A stretch of 64,000 nucleotides of DNA from Straminergon stramineum. Taxonomy: Eukaryota > Streptophyta > Bryopsida > Hypnales > Calliergonaceae. Below, piece by piece: positions 26,437-37,318 of the stretch (positions are counted from its first letter, which is position 1; the number at the start of each line of letters is the position of its first letter). The DNA lies in NCBI GenBank assembly GCA_963920665.1, contig OY987272.1:14017001-14081000 (forward strand), given 5' to 3'. The notes under the pieces were generated by a model, which was not told the DNA's origin, searched no databases, and saw only the letters and a program-made list of their open reading frames with translations. The position numbers were made by a program, and so were the translations under genes.

Positions 26437-27612
26437 TTAAATTTTTTTTTGCTTTATTCGATATCGTTTTATGATTCGATCAAGGTTTGACTTAACCATT
26501 GTTATGTTTAAAATACTTGCACTGTAGTTTTCTTCAGATGGTTTTGATTGTGTAGAACCATTGTATTCAAAATTTGTTGTAGACTTAACACCAAATTCAG
26601 GAGTTGTAATATTATGAATATTTCTTGAATTATTGTTATTCTTATCTATTGAATCCACAATATTTGTAGCTAAAACTTCTTTTTTGAATTTCATTTCATC
26701 AATCTTAATGTCATTTTCAAGAATTGAATGTTCTTTGTTCAAGGTCACTCTTGGTACTTGACCTTCAAATTTTACAAGATTCTCTTCTTCTTTTATGATA
26801 TTAATCATATTTTTAAACAACGGATATTCTTTTATAGCATTACAATCAAAAATATTTTTTTGCCTTTCATTGTGATTAAGCCTATTAAAACTAAGATACC
26901 TATGTTTAGATGGATATCCCATACAATCTACATTGTTGTCACTACACCTATCAAAACATAACATTTTGGGTTGGATTTTTATATTTTGTGTTGTATCTAC
27001 TTCACTAATATTCAAATTTTTCAAATGACAATCTTTATGTTTTGAATTTAATTCATCAATCCTTTCAATTTTATTAGGAAGCTCAATATAGTTGTCAATT
27101 GTAAACCTTACTCGTTTTCCATACTTCCGGAGTTTATCATTAGTAGAAATGCATGTTTCTACTCTTTTATCTACATGTGATTTATTTTTATTTTTTTCCA
27201 TTGGAAAAGATTGAGAAGATCCTAATAGGTACAACAATAAATTTACATTTTATTATTAATTGATAATAATTTTTAAATTTATTTTTCAACTTGACAAAAT
27301 TTGGAATTCAATAGAATCATGTGTAATATATTGGAAATTATCAAATAATTATCAAATATTAATCAATTTTTGACATATATTTTATCAATGTATTTATTTG
27401 CAATGTTCAAATATACCTTCTCCTTCATCAATATCCATAGCATCTCCATCATTGTTGTTTTTTGTATTAAGATTATCAAGCATATTCAAATCTTCATTAT
27501 TCAATGAGAAATTATCCATTTTTTTATTAAATAATTTTTTTAATTTATTAGGAGATATCTCAAATGAAATGATCTTAACCATCATTATTTTTTTGTCGTA
27601 TATTAAAAACAT
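26437..27612 (-). CDS. Two-exon gene of unknown function with RVxF-like motif
   Basis: Exon 1 is 27612-27417, starting at ATG (27612-27610) or at the ATG pair at 27585-27580; exon 2 is 27221-26437. The donor G|gtatat and the acceptor ctattag|GA join in phase 1 to give 326 codons without a stop, which supports a real gene. Exon 1 ends in an acidic stretch (DGDAMDIDEGEG). Soon after the junction is KRVRFT, which fits the RVxF docking motif for protein phosphatase 1, though such matches are common. The C-terminus is basic (LDRIIKRYRIKQKKI). Composition is Asn/Lys/Ile-rich, matching the AT-rich domain. No known domain, signal peptide or membrane segment is visible. It is probably intracellular, with function unknown. 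It could also be a decaying or lineage-specific gene. Confidence 0.6.
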
Positions 27613-28569
27613 GAACTCATGATAACAAGAAATTTTAATATTGAATTCGCAAATAAATTTTAATTATTTTGGAAGATAACAATATTTTTTTAGTATATAT
27701 TTAAGAATTTAGGAATATTCATTAGTATATAAACTTTGAATTGATAATCAAAAGTAGATATATATTTTGGGTTATTAGTAGTGAAATAATCTCAAGAATT
27801 ATATTTTTAAATTTCTTTTGGTAGAATGACTATTAGAAGAGATAGTATGTTTTCCTCTTATATAATAGTGATCATTGATTTGATGGATTGATTAATGTAA
27901 AATAAGAAAATTCTCTTACAAGTTAGTTGAAATCATCATAATTATAAATACTTGGAAATCATACAATTACAAATACAAAGAAACAATATAATTACAAATG
28001 AATAATTTTAATGCATATTTTATTAATATAAAACAATTTCTTTGAAAACATAATTGTACCAAAAAAAAATCTACCACTATTAAGAATTTTGAAAATAATT
28101 GCAAGATAAGAATTCCCAATATGCTAAAAGTCTATGGATGTTCACTAACTTTTCAAGGTTAAATAATCCAATTTTAGTTTATGGAATGTTGTTATATAAT
28201 AATTCTATTCAATTTTACAATTTCTATTAGATTTTATTAATGAATTACAGATTCAACATTTAAATAAATGAATCTAGTATAAGTAAAATAATTCATATAT
28301 TTTTCTAAATATTCATGTAGTAAATTCACACATTATTTGTGAATTAATAAGAACTAAATGATATTTACATTGATAAAAAAAACCAAAGCCTTTTGGGAGT
28401 ACAATGCAATGAATTTTGAAAATTGCCTACAAGGATACAAATTTTTGCATTTATTTTGAATTATAAATTATTACATTACATGATTTATGGCTATACTACT
28501 TAGCATAAAATTGCCTTCTTTTTTCAAGTGGTAATTCAAAATTTCAACCCTTTATGTGGATATTGCACT
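27613..28569. other. AT-rich intergenic DNA upstream of the unknown minus-strand gene
   Basis: This should contain the promoter of the minus-strand gene ending at 27612. No distinct motif stands out and no other feature is seen. Confidence 0.4.
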
Positions 28570-28787
28570 TTAATTCTTAAATGTTTTGTGTCCAATGGAT
28601 GACAAAGAATCTTCCTATACAAGACAAAAGTGCAATTGTTCATCCCTGAAATTTTGTGCAAAATGGAGAGATCTTGCACAATACTTTGACCTCCAAAGAA
28701 TATTTTTGGAATCTATAAAGTAGATGATGTCACATAGTTCCAAAAAAGAGGATTTCTACGGTCACCAGTCCATCCTTTAAGGATTAA
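28570..28787. mobile_element. TTAA-flanked MITE (family B1), copy 1
   Basis: The element is bounded by TTAA at 28570-28573 and 28784-28787. It aligns in reverse orientation with 62660-62890: shared phrases include gttttgtgtcc, gacaaagaatct, aatatttttgga and aaagtagatgatgtcaca. Its ends are a degraded inverted repeat (TTAATTCTTAAA against TTTAAGGATTAA). There is no coding capacity. The TTAA borders fit piggyBac-type target choice. Confidence 0.7.
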
Positions 28788-29278
28788 CCTCTAAAGGACT
28801 GAGGCCTTTTCTCCATCAAAACACACTCAAAACTACCACTTCTACTGCAAAGAGCAAAAAACTTTTTAAATTATTTTTATATGCATATCTAACCACAGGA
28901 TATTATACTAGACTAATGTAAGAATGTATGGGAGAAATTTCAGAAATTTTGACCCCATAGATTGCGACTTTTTCTCTTGGGCACCAATTGAAATAATAAT
29001 CATATATCCACAAAGCTCTTGCAAAATCACACATCCTCAAAAAAATTCCAAAAATTTCAATATAAATCCAAATTCAGTATTGGTGTGAGGTAAAATAATA
29101 CTAAAAATCTTATGATTTTTTATTTAGAAAAAAAGGATTTAAAAGAATAAAATAAATTTTTTTATTCCTATAACCTATCCACAAGTATTTGTATACAATC
29201 TAATTTTGTTGCAAAGATTTTAGGAGAGTTGATCAAATTTGGTCAAAAGCATACTATTCATTTTATTTTATAGGTTAA
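28784..29278. mobile_element. TTAA-flanked element (family B2), degraded copy
   Basis: It shares its left TTAA with the right border of the neighbouring MITE and begins TTAACCTCTAAAGGACTGAG, like the element at 56942. Interior phrases match that element in order, including gagaaatttcagaaattttgacc against a similar phrase near 57090, and taggag followed by gcatac near the end. The right border is proposed at 29275-29278 (ataggTTAA) from this alignment. The right inverted repeat is badly eroded, so the right limit is tentative. Confidence 0.55.
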
Positions 29279-30900
29279 TAAAAATTAATGAACAACAAAC
29301 TCTCATTAACTGTTTCTATTGGAAGCCAATGATAAATTTCATCATTCTTTTAAAGATTGTCAAAATGTATCTGAATAAAATTTTAAATGAATGTCAATGC
29401 ATTTGTTTGTAATATAATGATCAAAAATATAAATTAATCTTCTATAGAAAAAATATAAATATAAATATAAAAATACAAACCATTTTATTATCAATGGTAG
29501 ATTCAACATTTTTCGTATCTAAAAAATATATTATGAATTTTATAATACACCGTATTTTCATACATTCTAAAAAATAAGATTGATAAAGATGATCCTTTAC
29601 CTTTCTCACTACTATTTGCCATGCTCACCAACAATATATCTAGGCTTTATATAGAGAGGTTTTTATCCTCAAAAGATGAGATTTTCTCCAATAATTACTA
29701 TTTTTTGTAGTTAAAAGTGTCAAACTTATTACAAGTTTGTCTTAAATAGGAAATCTTGTGATCCAAAATTTGTTTATTTTTTGAGTGTTTGAACAACATC
29801 ATAGTTTGCAAAGAGTCTATTGACCTCAAGGAACATCATTTAGTTTGTTGTAAGTGGCTATACAAGTCAAAAATAGAAACTATTGTAAAACTTATAATTT
29901 CAAGCAGCTTATCTCCAAGTATTAATGAAAAAATGTAATTGGAGATAATAAACTTCAAATATTGAGCCTTGAATATAAATGCCTATTAAAATTTATAACT
30001 TTATTGTTGATATAATTTTCATAAATAAATAAACAACATCTATTATTAACTTTAATGTTTATTGATATAATCATAACACTTCTATGGGCTAAGTTTGTTT
30101 TTGTTTATGAATATTATGCTTGTCATTTTTGTAGTGCAATTAGATGAACATGAAAATTACAATACATATACAAGGTTTCTTATTAGTTATTGAATGAAGC
30201 TATATGTAGTGAAAATCAACTTTTGTCATAGCTAAAGAATCCATCCAACTTGGTTAGAATTTGAAATTTTAGAAATGCCTTAAGCATAGAACTTTTAAGG
30301 TTAGAAACTTAGACATATCTTTATTTAGCAAAGCAGATTCTTCCCTATAAATAATTTTGAAGATGTCAAACTTAAGGTTGATATTTCAATAAATAAAAAG
30401 TCAAATGGAAAAGATCCGTCATCATACAATCAAAAAACATAAAGAACAAACATCCCAAAAGTAAAGAAACTTGATACTCTCTTGTATTTGCTAAAAATGA
30501 TTTTCTTTTCCAGAAAACTTCCAAAGGAGTGATCTGATTACCATTTTCAACATGAACAACAATACCTTAATACCATGATTGAATATTGATTGATTTTCAA
30601 AGTAGTTTGCTATTGCTTCAAAAATTTATGGCTTGAGTGTATATCAATACTAATATAAATATATATAATGGAACAAATGCAGTATTTTCATTGTATACAA
30701 CTTGAAATATTTTTAGAAATATTTTTCATTTTTATTATTCAATGACTATAAATTAACCCTTAAAGTTTTTGGATTATTGAGGTAAATATTTATGTTGTAA
30801 AATACAAGTATCAAATTTGTTTGAAGTTTATATCAAAAGGGACAATTAATCCCTTGAGAACCACAAGTACTCTAGATAAAATGCAATCTAGAAGAATAAC
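29279..30900. other. AT-rich intergenic DNA
   Basis: No gene or RNA is seen. A TTAACCCTTAAAG string near 30755 resembles the family B terminus but no matching partner end was found. Confidence 0.4.
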
Positions 30901-31110
30901 TTAACCTTTAAAGGACCAAGTAGCATATTTTGGCAATATAATGTTTTTAGTCATTCATTTATCAATGGAATCTTCATTTTTTTCTTTGAAATTTTCACAC
31001 AGCATGTGGTTGAGGAATAACTTTAAAGCACAAGAGTTTTCATAGCTTTTAACTATATGGCTACAAAATTATTATATGATATGTAGTTTCTTTTGGAATC
31101 CAGGCAGTCC
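30901..31110. mobile_element. Fragment of a family B2 TTAA element
   Basis: The sequence TTAACCTTTAAAGGACCAAG at 30901 matches the terminus of the 56942-57528 element read from its right end. About 200 bp further on, caggcagtccaagcagccc mirrors the unusual aggcag...gggcagc phrase inside that element. The far border could not be located, so only the supported part is given. Confidence 0.4.
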
Positions 31111-33889
31111 AAGCAGCCCAGACAAATGAGAAAAAAATACATTTTTAAGAAATAAGAATTTGGAATCTTTTTTCTCGATTTATAAATTCATGGAATGCTC
31201 TAAATCATTCCATTTTGATTAATGAGATGAATGTTATGAGGAGTTTAGTTTGCAAAGAGTTATAGAATCTCTACTCTAAAATAAACTTTGAAGTCCTTTA
31301 TTTAATTTAATTTTCAATATTAAAAAAATAAAATAAAATCATACAATTTAGATTGTTTATCACAACAATACTACCATTGAGATTAAAATCATAGAATTTC
31401 ATTTTTGTAAAGAAATTCTTAACAATTTAGGATTTTAGATGATTCTCCACCTCTTTCTACTTACTATTTTTTTCACTTCAGCATGAATATGAAATATTTT
31501 TTGTTGAAATATTTTACATGTATTCCTAACTTATTTTTTCAATATACTATGGAGAATGGCAAGTTGTAGGATCTACAAATTTTTGAGTAAAAAGTTTGAA
31601 AGATGAAATCTAGCCATTTGGGAAGAGTTGAAAGTACTTCTTTTTTAATTTCAAGCATCATGATCTTGCTATTGGTACATTTCTTATTCTAAAATTTTAG
31701 GAGGGTGTACTCTAACAAGTTAACAAAACTGTCATGAGATTGGATTTTTTTTAAATTGAATATAGATGAAGATTTTAGCCTCACTTTGGAGACTAGTATT
31801 TTTAAGCAGTTTTGGGCCTCTAAACATGAAAGAACTTTAGAGATTCATGATCATGTTTCTTAAATAAAATTTGTTAGCTATGATTCATATATCATAACTA
31901 TGTACTCAGATCTATTATTTTTCAAAATAATTATCTATTTTCAATAGACTTGCATTAAGATTAGAAAATTTAAATCTTGAGATAAACAAAGGACCCTTGA
32001 TGTTTTATAAATTTTGATTTTGTGCAACAACAATTTTTAGTTTTTGAATAATTTTAAAGCAAAAAATAATAATCAACCTACTTACCAATTATTATTGTAA
32101 ATATTTTGAAAATTTAATAGAAAAATGTATTTTTCAAGGTGTTCTTGTCATCTTCTAATAATGTTTTTCTTCTTGCCTTTTCCACCATTTATCTCTTTTC
32201 TTTCTACCAAGATTCATTATGTATCCTATTTTTCCTAGCTTCATTAACATTTTTTATCATTTATTAATATTTTATGCATTGTAGCTACTCAATTTAATTT
32301 GATGATTGTACAAGACACTAATTGTTTAATATTTATTTTTTCTAAAATATTTTTTTCATTTAATTATTTTATTACTATAAATATGATTTAATAATTTAAT
32401 AATTAAAAAAAATTATAATTTCTTTTGTTGAAAATCAAGGTACTGAATAATTGGTGCATTTTGCAATTCATTGAACTAACTTAAGAAGCAAGATCTCTGT
32501 TACTTTAATTTACATTCAATGTATCTTTTTTCATCATTGAACTATTTTCATTGTATCTAATGTTGTTTTAGATTATATGGATTTTTACATTTAGTTTACA
32601 TGTGTAATTTTTTATTTACAAGATCTATCATCCACATGTGTTGTGTTGGAATATGGCCTTCTATTTTCTGTATACCATTTTATAAATCCATTTTTTCCAT
32701 TGAACAACCAAAATATCACATGCCATTCACATGCCAACCATTTAATGATATTGTATATTTATGTGCAAAAGTTGTTACCTTCATACTAACAAAAGCTTTT
32801 ACCTTTTCCTTCATTATTTGTATGGGGGTATTACAATATCCCCCAAAGATGCAAGCAACTCTATACATGCCCCCCTATTCATCAAAAATTTGCAATTGTC
32901 GATTAATAGGGGGGAAATGGACCCCCCTATTAGAAGCCTACAACCACTGATTATTTATTTTTTGAAAATAGAAACTTTGAACCTAGGATGTTGAATTTTT
33001 TGACAAAATTTTGAACCCCCTTTCTTTGCTTTTGCTTTTCAAAAACAAAAACTTTAAATATTTGTACAATTACCTCATATTTATAAGAAATACTATATAT
33101 TAAATACATGTGGATATTGTATATGGAATATCAATACGATACAATGTACAGAAACAAACATTGATATGGGATATGGAATACTAGTACTAAGAAGATATAA
33201 ATATATCTACTATGTTGATATTCCATACTGATTGCAATGAAAACAACTTCTCAAAAAATATTAATATGTAGTGGGGGATATCAAATATTTCACAAGTGAG
33301 TAAAAAATGGTAGTTTGTCACAACAATGTACTCAAAAGTTACAAATACAATAAACCTTAATAAACCATCAACATCAATTAGGTAATGAAAAAAATCAATA
33401 ACTTTATAATATATTACCATTGTATTATTCAAAAGGTGTGCAAAAGATGTACAAGATATAGAAAGGTTGTTGCTTGCATCACTCTATATCAACCTTATCC
33501 CCCTTTGAAGATCAAGTATCCACTAGTTTTTTTAGTCAAATTTTAGAAAATAGAACTTTTTTATTTCCAAATAAGTCCAAATAAAATAAAACAAGAATCT
33601 ACAAAATTAAGAATACATTTTTTAGGTTTTGTTAAGGTTGGACATCTATTTTTTATCCAAAAAGTCATCTTTATTTTTCTACCTAGTGTTTTCACTTTTA
33701 TTTCCTATTGGTGTTGTATTTCAAATTGCATTAATTTTAGTATATAGAAGTATATAATTGACACTATTTCCATTCAATTATTTGAAATTTTTGAAAAGTG
33801 GTGAGCTACATATTTTATAATGATTAATTTAAATAGGTATAAATATAAACTAGAAAAAAACCACCTCTCCTATTTGCATTAGATTTGAT
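31111..33889. other. AT-rich intergenic DNA
   Basis: No supportable gene. At 32822-32940 there are several short C- and G-runs (atatccccc, atgcccccct, ataggggggaaa, gacccccct) that are self-complementary and stand out from the AT background. They may be remains of a small foldback sequence. Confidence 0.4.
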
Positions 33890-34150
33890 AAATTTTTATT
33901 GCCTTGGATTGTTTTTTTGTCTTTTTTTCTACTCCATTTTGTTAAATTTATTAATCCTTGTTAAAACTTGTTAAGTTTAACAAATTTTAATAAGAAATTT
34001 TTTTAAATAATTTGTAAGATTTCTTGTTTTCCATTTGGTTTGATTTTTGTTAGATTTTGTTAAAATCTATTAAACATAATGAGTTTTAACAAGGATTAAT
34101 ATATTTCCATAGAATCAAGAGAATAAAGGCAAAAAAAAAATCCAAAGAAA
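33890..34150. repeat. Foldback (inverted-repeat) sequence
   Basis: The arms attaatccttgttaaaact (33950-33968) and agttttaacaaggattaat (34082-34100) are perfect 19-base reverse complements about 110 bases apart. Outside them the flanks remain partly complementary (ttggattgtttttttgtc on the left, ggcaaaaaaaaaatccaaag on the right), extending the foldback to roughly 33895-34145. It has no coding capacity and is probably a small foldback transposon relic. Confidence 0.6.
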
Positions 34151-34414
34151 CTAAAACTTACCATATCTAACATAAATTGGAGATGTGATTTTGTACTAGG
34201 GATACAATCATTCAAAGGCTCTCCACAATCAATCTTCCATGATTAAATTTTTTTAGGGATTTAAGAAAACCTTGAATTTATTCAGCTATCATATTTATCT
34301 TGTCAATGGTTAGAAGATAATTTACAATAATAATAAAAAGGTTGGAAGTCCTGCATTATATTATTCTAATGTACTATTAATTTTTTTAAATTATGATTGT
34401 TTTTTATTTACAAT

Positions 34415-34632
34415 ATTGAATTTTTAAGAAGTTCTCATTGAAATACATCAAATAAAATGATTGAGCAAACAAAAAATTTTAATATTTTCAAAAGGTAACA
34501 TGGACCTTGGGAAGGCATTATTGAATTTTTAAGAAGTTCTCATTGAAATACATCAAATAAAATGATTGAGCAAACAAAAAAGTTTAATATTTTCAAAAGG
34601 TAACATGGACCTTGGGAAGGCATTATTGAATT
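34415..34632. repeat. Tandem duplication, 105-bp unit, about 2.1 copies
   Basis: Positions 34415-34519 and 34520-34624 are almost identical, differing visibly at one base (aaaaaatttt against aaaaaagttt), and 34625-34632 begins a third copy. Near-identity shows the duplication is recent compared with other repeats here. It could also be an assembly artefact. Confidence 0.92.
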
Positions 34633-34994
34633 ATATGGAATCATCTTCTTCTAAATTTCTTTAGTTGTATATTAGATTTTATTTTTCAAATTTAGATATA
34701 GAAATTAATAAATGACCAAATCTAATAATTTGATAAATAAAAATTCTTGTATTAAATTTATATTTATATCTTAAAAAATTGGTTATAATTGATTTCAAAT
34801 AAATGCCAACAATTAATATAGTCTATTTTTGGTGTTTTTTAAAAATTAATTTTCAATTATCTTTAACCATTTCATTTAATCAACATGTACATTCAAAATA
34901 ACAATATATTTTTCAATTATAGAGATTAACTCACATCTCAAAAACATTTATTTTAGAAAATTTTAGAAAATTGTAAACAATTGTCTCAATTCTC

Positions 34995-36125
34995 TTAAAA
35001 AGGACGTCCTAAACCTCCAACTCTAGTTGCATAAGTACCCGCAAATGCAACTTGCCCAGCTGCTTCTCGAAGAGCAAGTCTAAATTGGCGTTGTTTTTCA
35101 TCTCGAATTTTCTTTTTCTTCTCTTTTTTCTTTTTCTTCTCCTCTAAACGTTTCTTTTGTTCTTCTTCTTGTTTTTGTTTATCTTTAGCTTCATTCGAAG
35201 TACCTTCTTTATCACTTGAACTACTAGTACTAGTGCTATTACTTTCACTTGTACTACTATTTTCATCTTCTTTAGTAGTCTCATCTTTTATTTCTGTTTT
35301 TTCTTTTGGCATTGTCCATTTCGGCGGTATCCAATTTGGACTTGAGTAATCACGTGATAATTTTCTAAGTCTTTGATTAATGGTTTCTCTTGTTAATTCT
35401 CCAAGAAGTTGTTGAGAATGTTTTTCTTCTTCTATGGTTGTTGTCACAATTGTAGCTTGCAATAGAGTTTCTCGTATTAGCTCATACTTTTTGGATTTTT
35501 GCAAGTGTTGATGTTTGGGGCATTTGGGGCTTGGAGCAATTTCATGAAGCCTAAGTGTTTGATGAATAGGCTTCCAACCTTTTGGTTTCCATATTTCTTG
35601 TTTTGCTTCAGGCCCCAATATAGGAGGAATGAGTAAAGGCTTTCCTTCAACTTCTATAATCTCTCCTTCTTCGTCAATGGCATAGCATTTAAGAATAGGA
35701 AGTTTACCTTCAGTATTTGTTCTAACTTTAATGAGCCATGGTCTACTAAGAAGTTTTTTTGAAGATGGACATTTCTGAATTGTAGATGGTGATAATTTTG
35801 ATATAGTGAAAGAATTTGTATCTATAGATTCTGAAATTGATCCATGAACAATATTTTCACGGTCAAGATTTTTTTCATCTTCCAACTGTTGTTTAATAAG
35901 TCCTTGCAAAACTTTTTCATTATTTGTCATAAATGCATTTGAAAGTTGATAGTTGACTTCAACATAATATTGCCACAACGGATCATAATAAAATCTAGGT
36001 AAGAAAAACAATTTGAAGTCATAAAAATTTGAACAATATTTAAAATATTTGTCAAAACTATTAGAATTAGAAGCATTCTTTTTTAGTTTGCCTCTACCAA
36101 AGATATTTTGGGTGAAACCAACCAT
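34995..36125 (-). CDS. Uncharacterised Lys/Glu-rich protein, single exon
   Basis: An uninterrupted 376-codon frame from ATG at 36125-36123 to the stop at 34995-34997 is far longer than expected by chance in such AT-rich DNA. The first third is aromatic-rich (SNFYDFKLFFLPRFYYDP). The centre carries a compact-looking segment with PWLIKVRTNTEGKLPILKCY and later EIWKPKGWKPIHQTLRLHEI. After a Ser/Thr/Asp-rich acidic linker comes a strongly charged, probably helical or coiled-coil region (about residues 310-345). The C-terminus is Gly/Ala-rich (AAGQVAFAGTYATRVGG). There is no signal peptide or membrane segment. I recognise no family. An upstream exon cannot be excluded. It could be a lineage-specific cytoskeletal or nuclear protein, but this is a guess. 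Confidence 0.65.
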   Translation of the reverse strand: MVGFTQNIFGRGKLKKNASNSNSFDKYFKYCSNFYDFKLFFLPRFYYDPLWQYYVEVNYQLSNAFMTNNEKVLQGLIKQQLEDEKNLDRENIVHGSISESIDTNSFTISKLSPSTIQKCPSSKKLLSRPWLIKVRTNTEGKLPILKCYAIDEEGEIIEVEGKPLLIPPILGPEAKQEIWKPKGWKPIHQTLRLHEIAPSPKCPKHQHLQKSKKYELIRETLLQATIVTTTIEEEKHSQQLLGELTRETINQRLRKLSRDYSSPNWIPPKWTMPKEKTEIKDETTKEDENSSTSESNSTSTSSSSDKEGTSNEAKDKQKQEEEQKKRLEEKKKKKEKKKKIRDEKQRQFRLALREAAGQVAFAGTYATRVGGLGRPF

Positions 36126-37318
36126 ATTATTATACAATAGAAAATATTAAGGACTAATGGTCTACATAATCTTTCAATATTTAATAGCAATTCAATGCAG
36201 ATATAAAATGAATTAGAATGACATTTAAATTATATCATAAATTATCATAAATTATAAAATAATCAAAAACACATTTGTATGGGATTTGTTAAATGTCATG
36301 TAAGCAAAAATTTTGACAACCTTTTCAACAAATATGAAATTTTATAATATAATATTGATAATTATTTTATAAATATATTCATATATAATTATTTTGTGTG
36401 CAATAGATTGCACACAAATTATTTTAAAATAGAAAGAAAAGGTGGAAATTAATTGTAAAAAATAATTTTTTAATTATATAGTCAAATATCAAAAGTACAA
36501 TTATAGTAGTCATGTACCTAGAAGATAAAATTTTGAATGTCAGCCGCACTAGTCAAAAAATAGATCATGCTTATGCATATTATATTTAAGGTTGTATTTG
36601 AAAGACAATTTTAGGTTACTTAAATTTAAAAAATATTGGCACGTGTCTTAATCTTAATTCATATTTCAATCTAGAGGTCTTGATAAATAAGAATCTTCAA
36701 TAAATTAATTAAACATAACTTATTTACTTACGAAGTAGTTACTAATTTCTTTTCAACTGGTTATGAGAAATTAACATTCATCCATTCAAGCATACATACA
36801 AGAATATAATTTACTAATAAAATGTTTCATAACTAATGAAAATTTATCAAATCATCAAATTCTTTTTGTCATTTTGTTGAAGGAAAACAATTTGATGACT
36901 TATAATTCTTAAGAATTCGACAATTTTAACTTTCAAGGAATGACATATATGCATATATGGTGGTAAGCACGTACATGTGATTCTAACATGATAGTTCATG
37001 AGATACATTTCTAATTCACATATTCATTGAATTGAAAAATAAAAATGTAGTTCTCCAAATGAATATCAAAGGAAATATTGGGATATAATGACAATTCTTC
37101 ATTTGATCAAATACAATTTCACATCACAACATATGTTGATATAATGAATCAATAACCAAAAGTAATTATAGTGATGTTTCTATGAATAAATTATACAATT
37201 CCAATATTGCTTATAAAAAAGGTTTAAGAAAATATTAATGGATTCATCTAAAAGAAATCATGGAAGAGACATGTAGCATCAAAAACATCCACAAATGGGT
37301 AGGTGGTGTTAGAGGAGC
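36126..37318. other. Intergenic region between divergent genes
   Basis: This 1.2-kb AT-rich stretch separates the minus-strand gene ending at 36125 from the plus-strand phosphatase starting at 37319, so it should contain both promoters. No TATA or other motif is distinguishable from background. Confidence 0.45.

Noticed and set aside
23216..34414. Organelle DNA as the explanation for the low GC content
   Set aside because: No organelle genes or tRNAs are visible, and the block is continuous with nuclear intron-containing genes on both sides.
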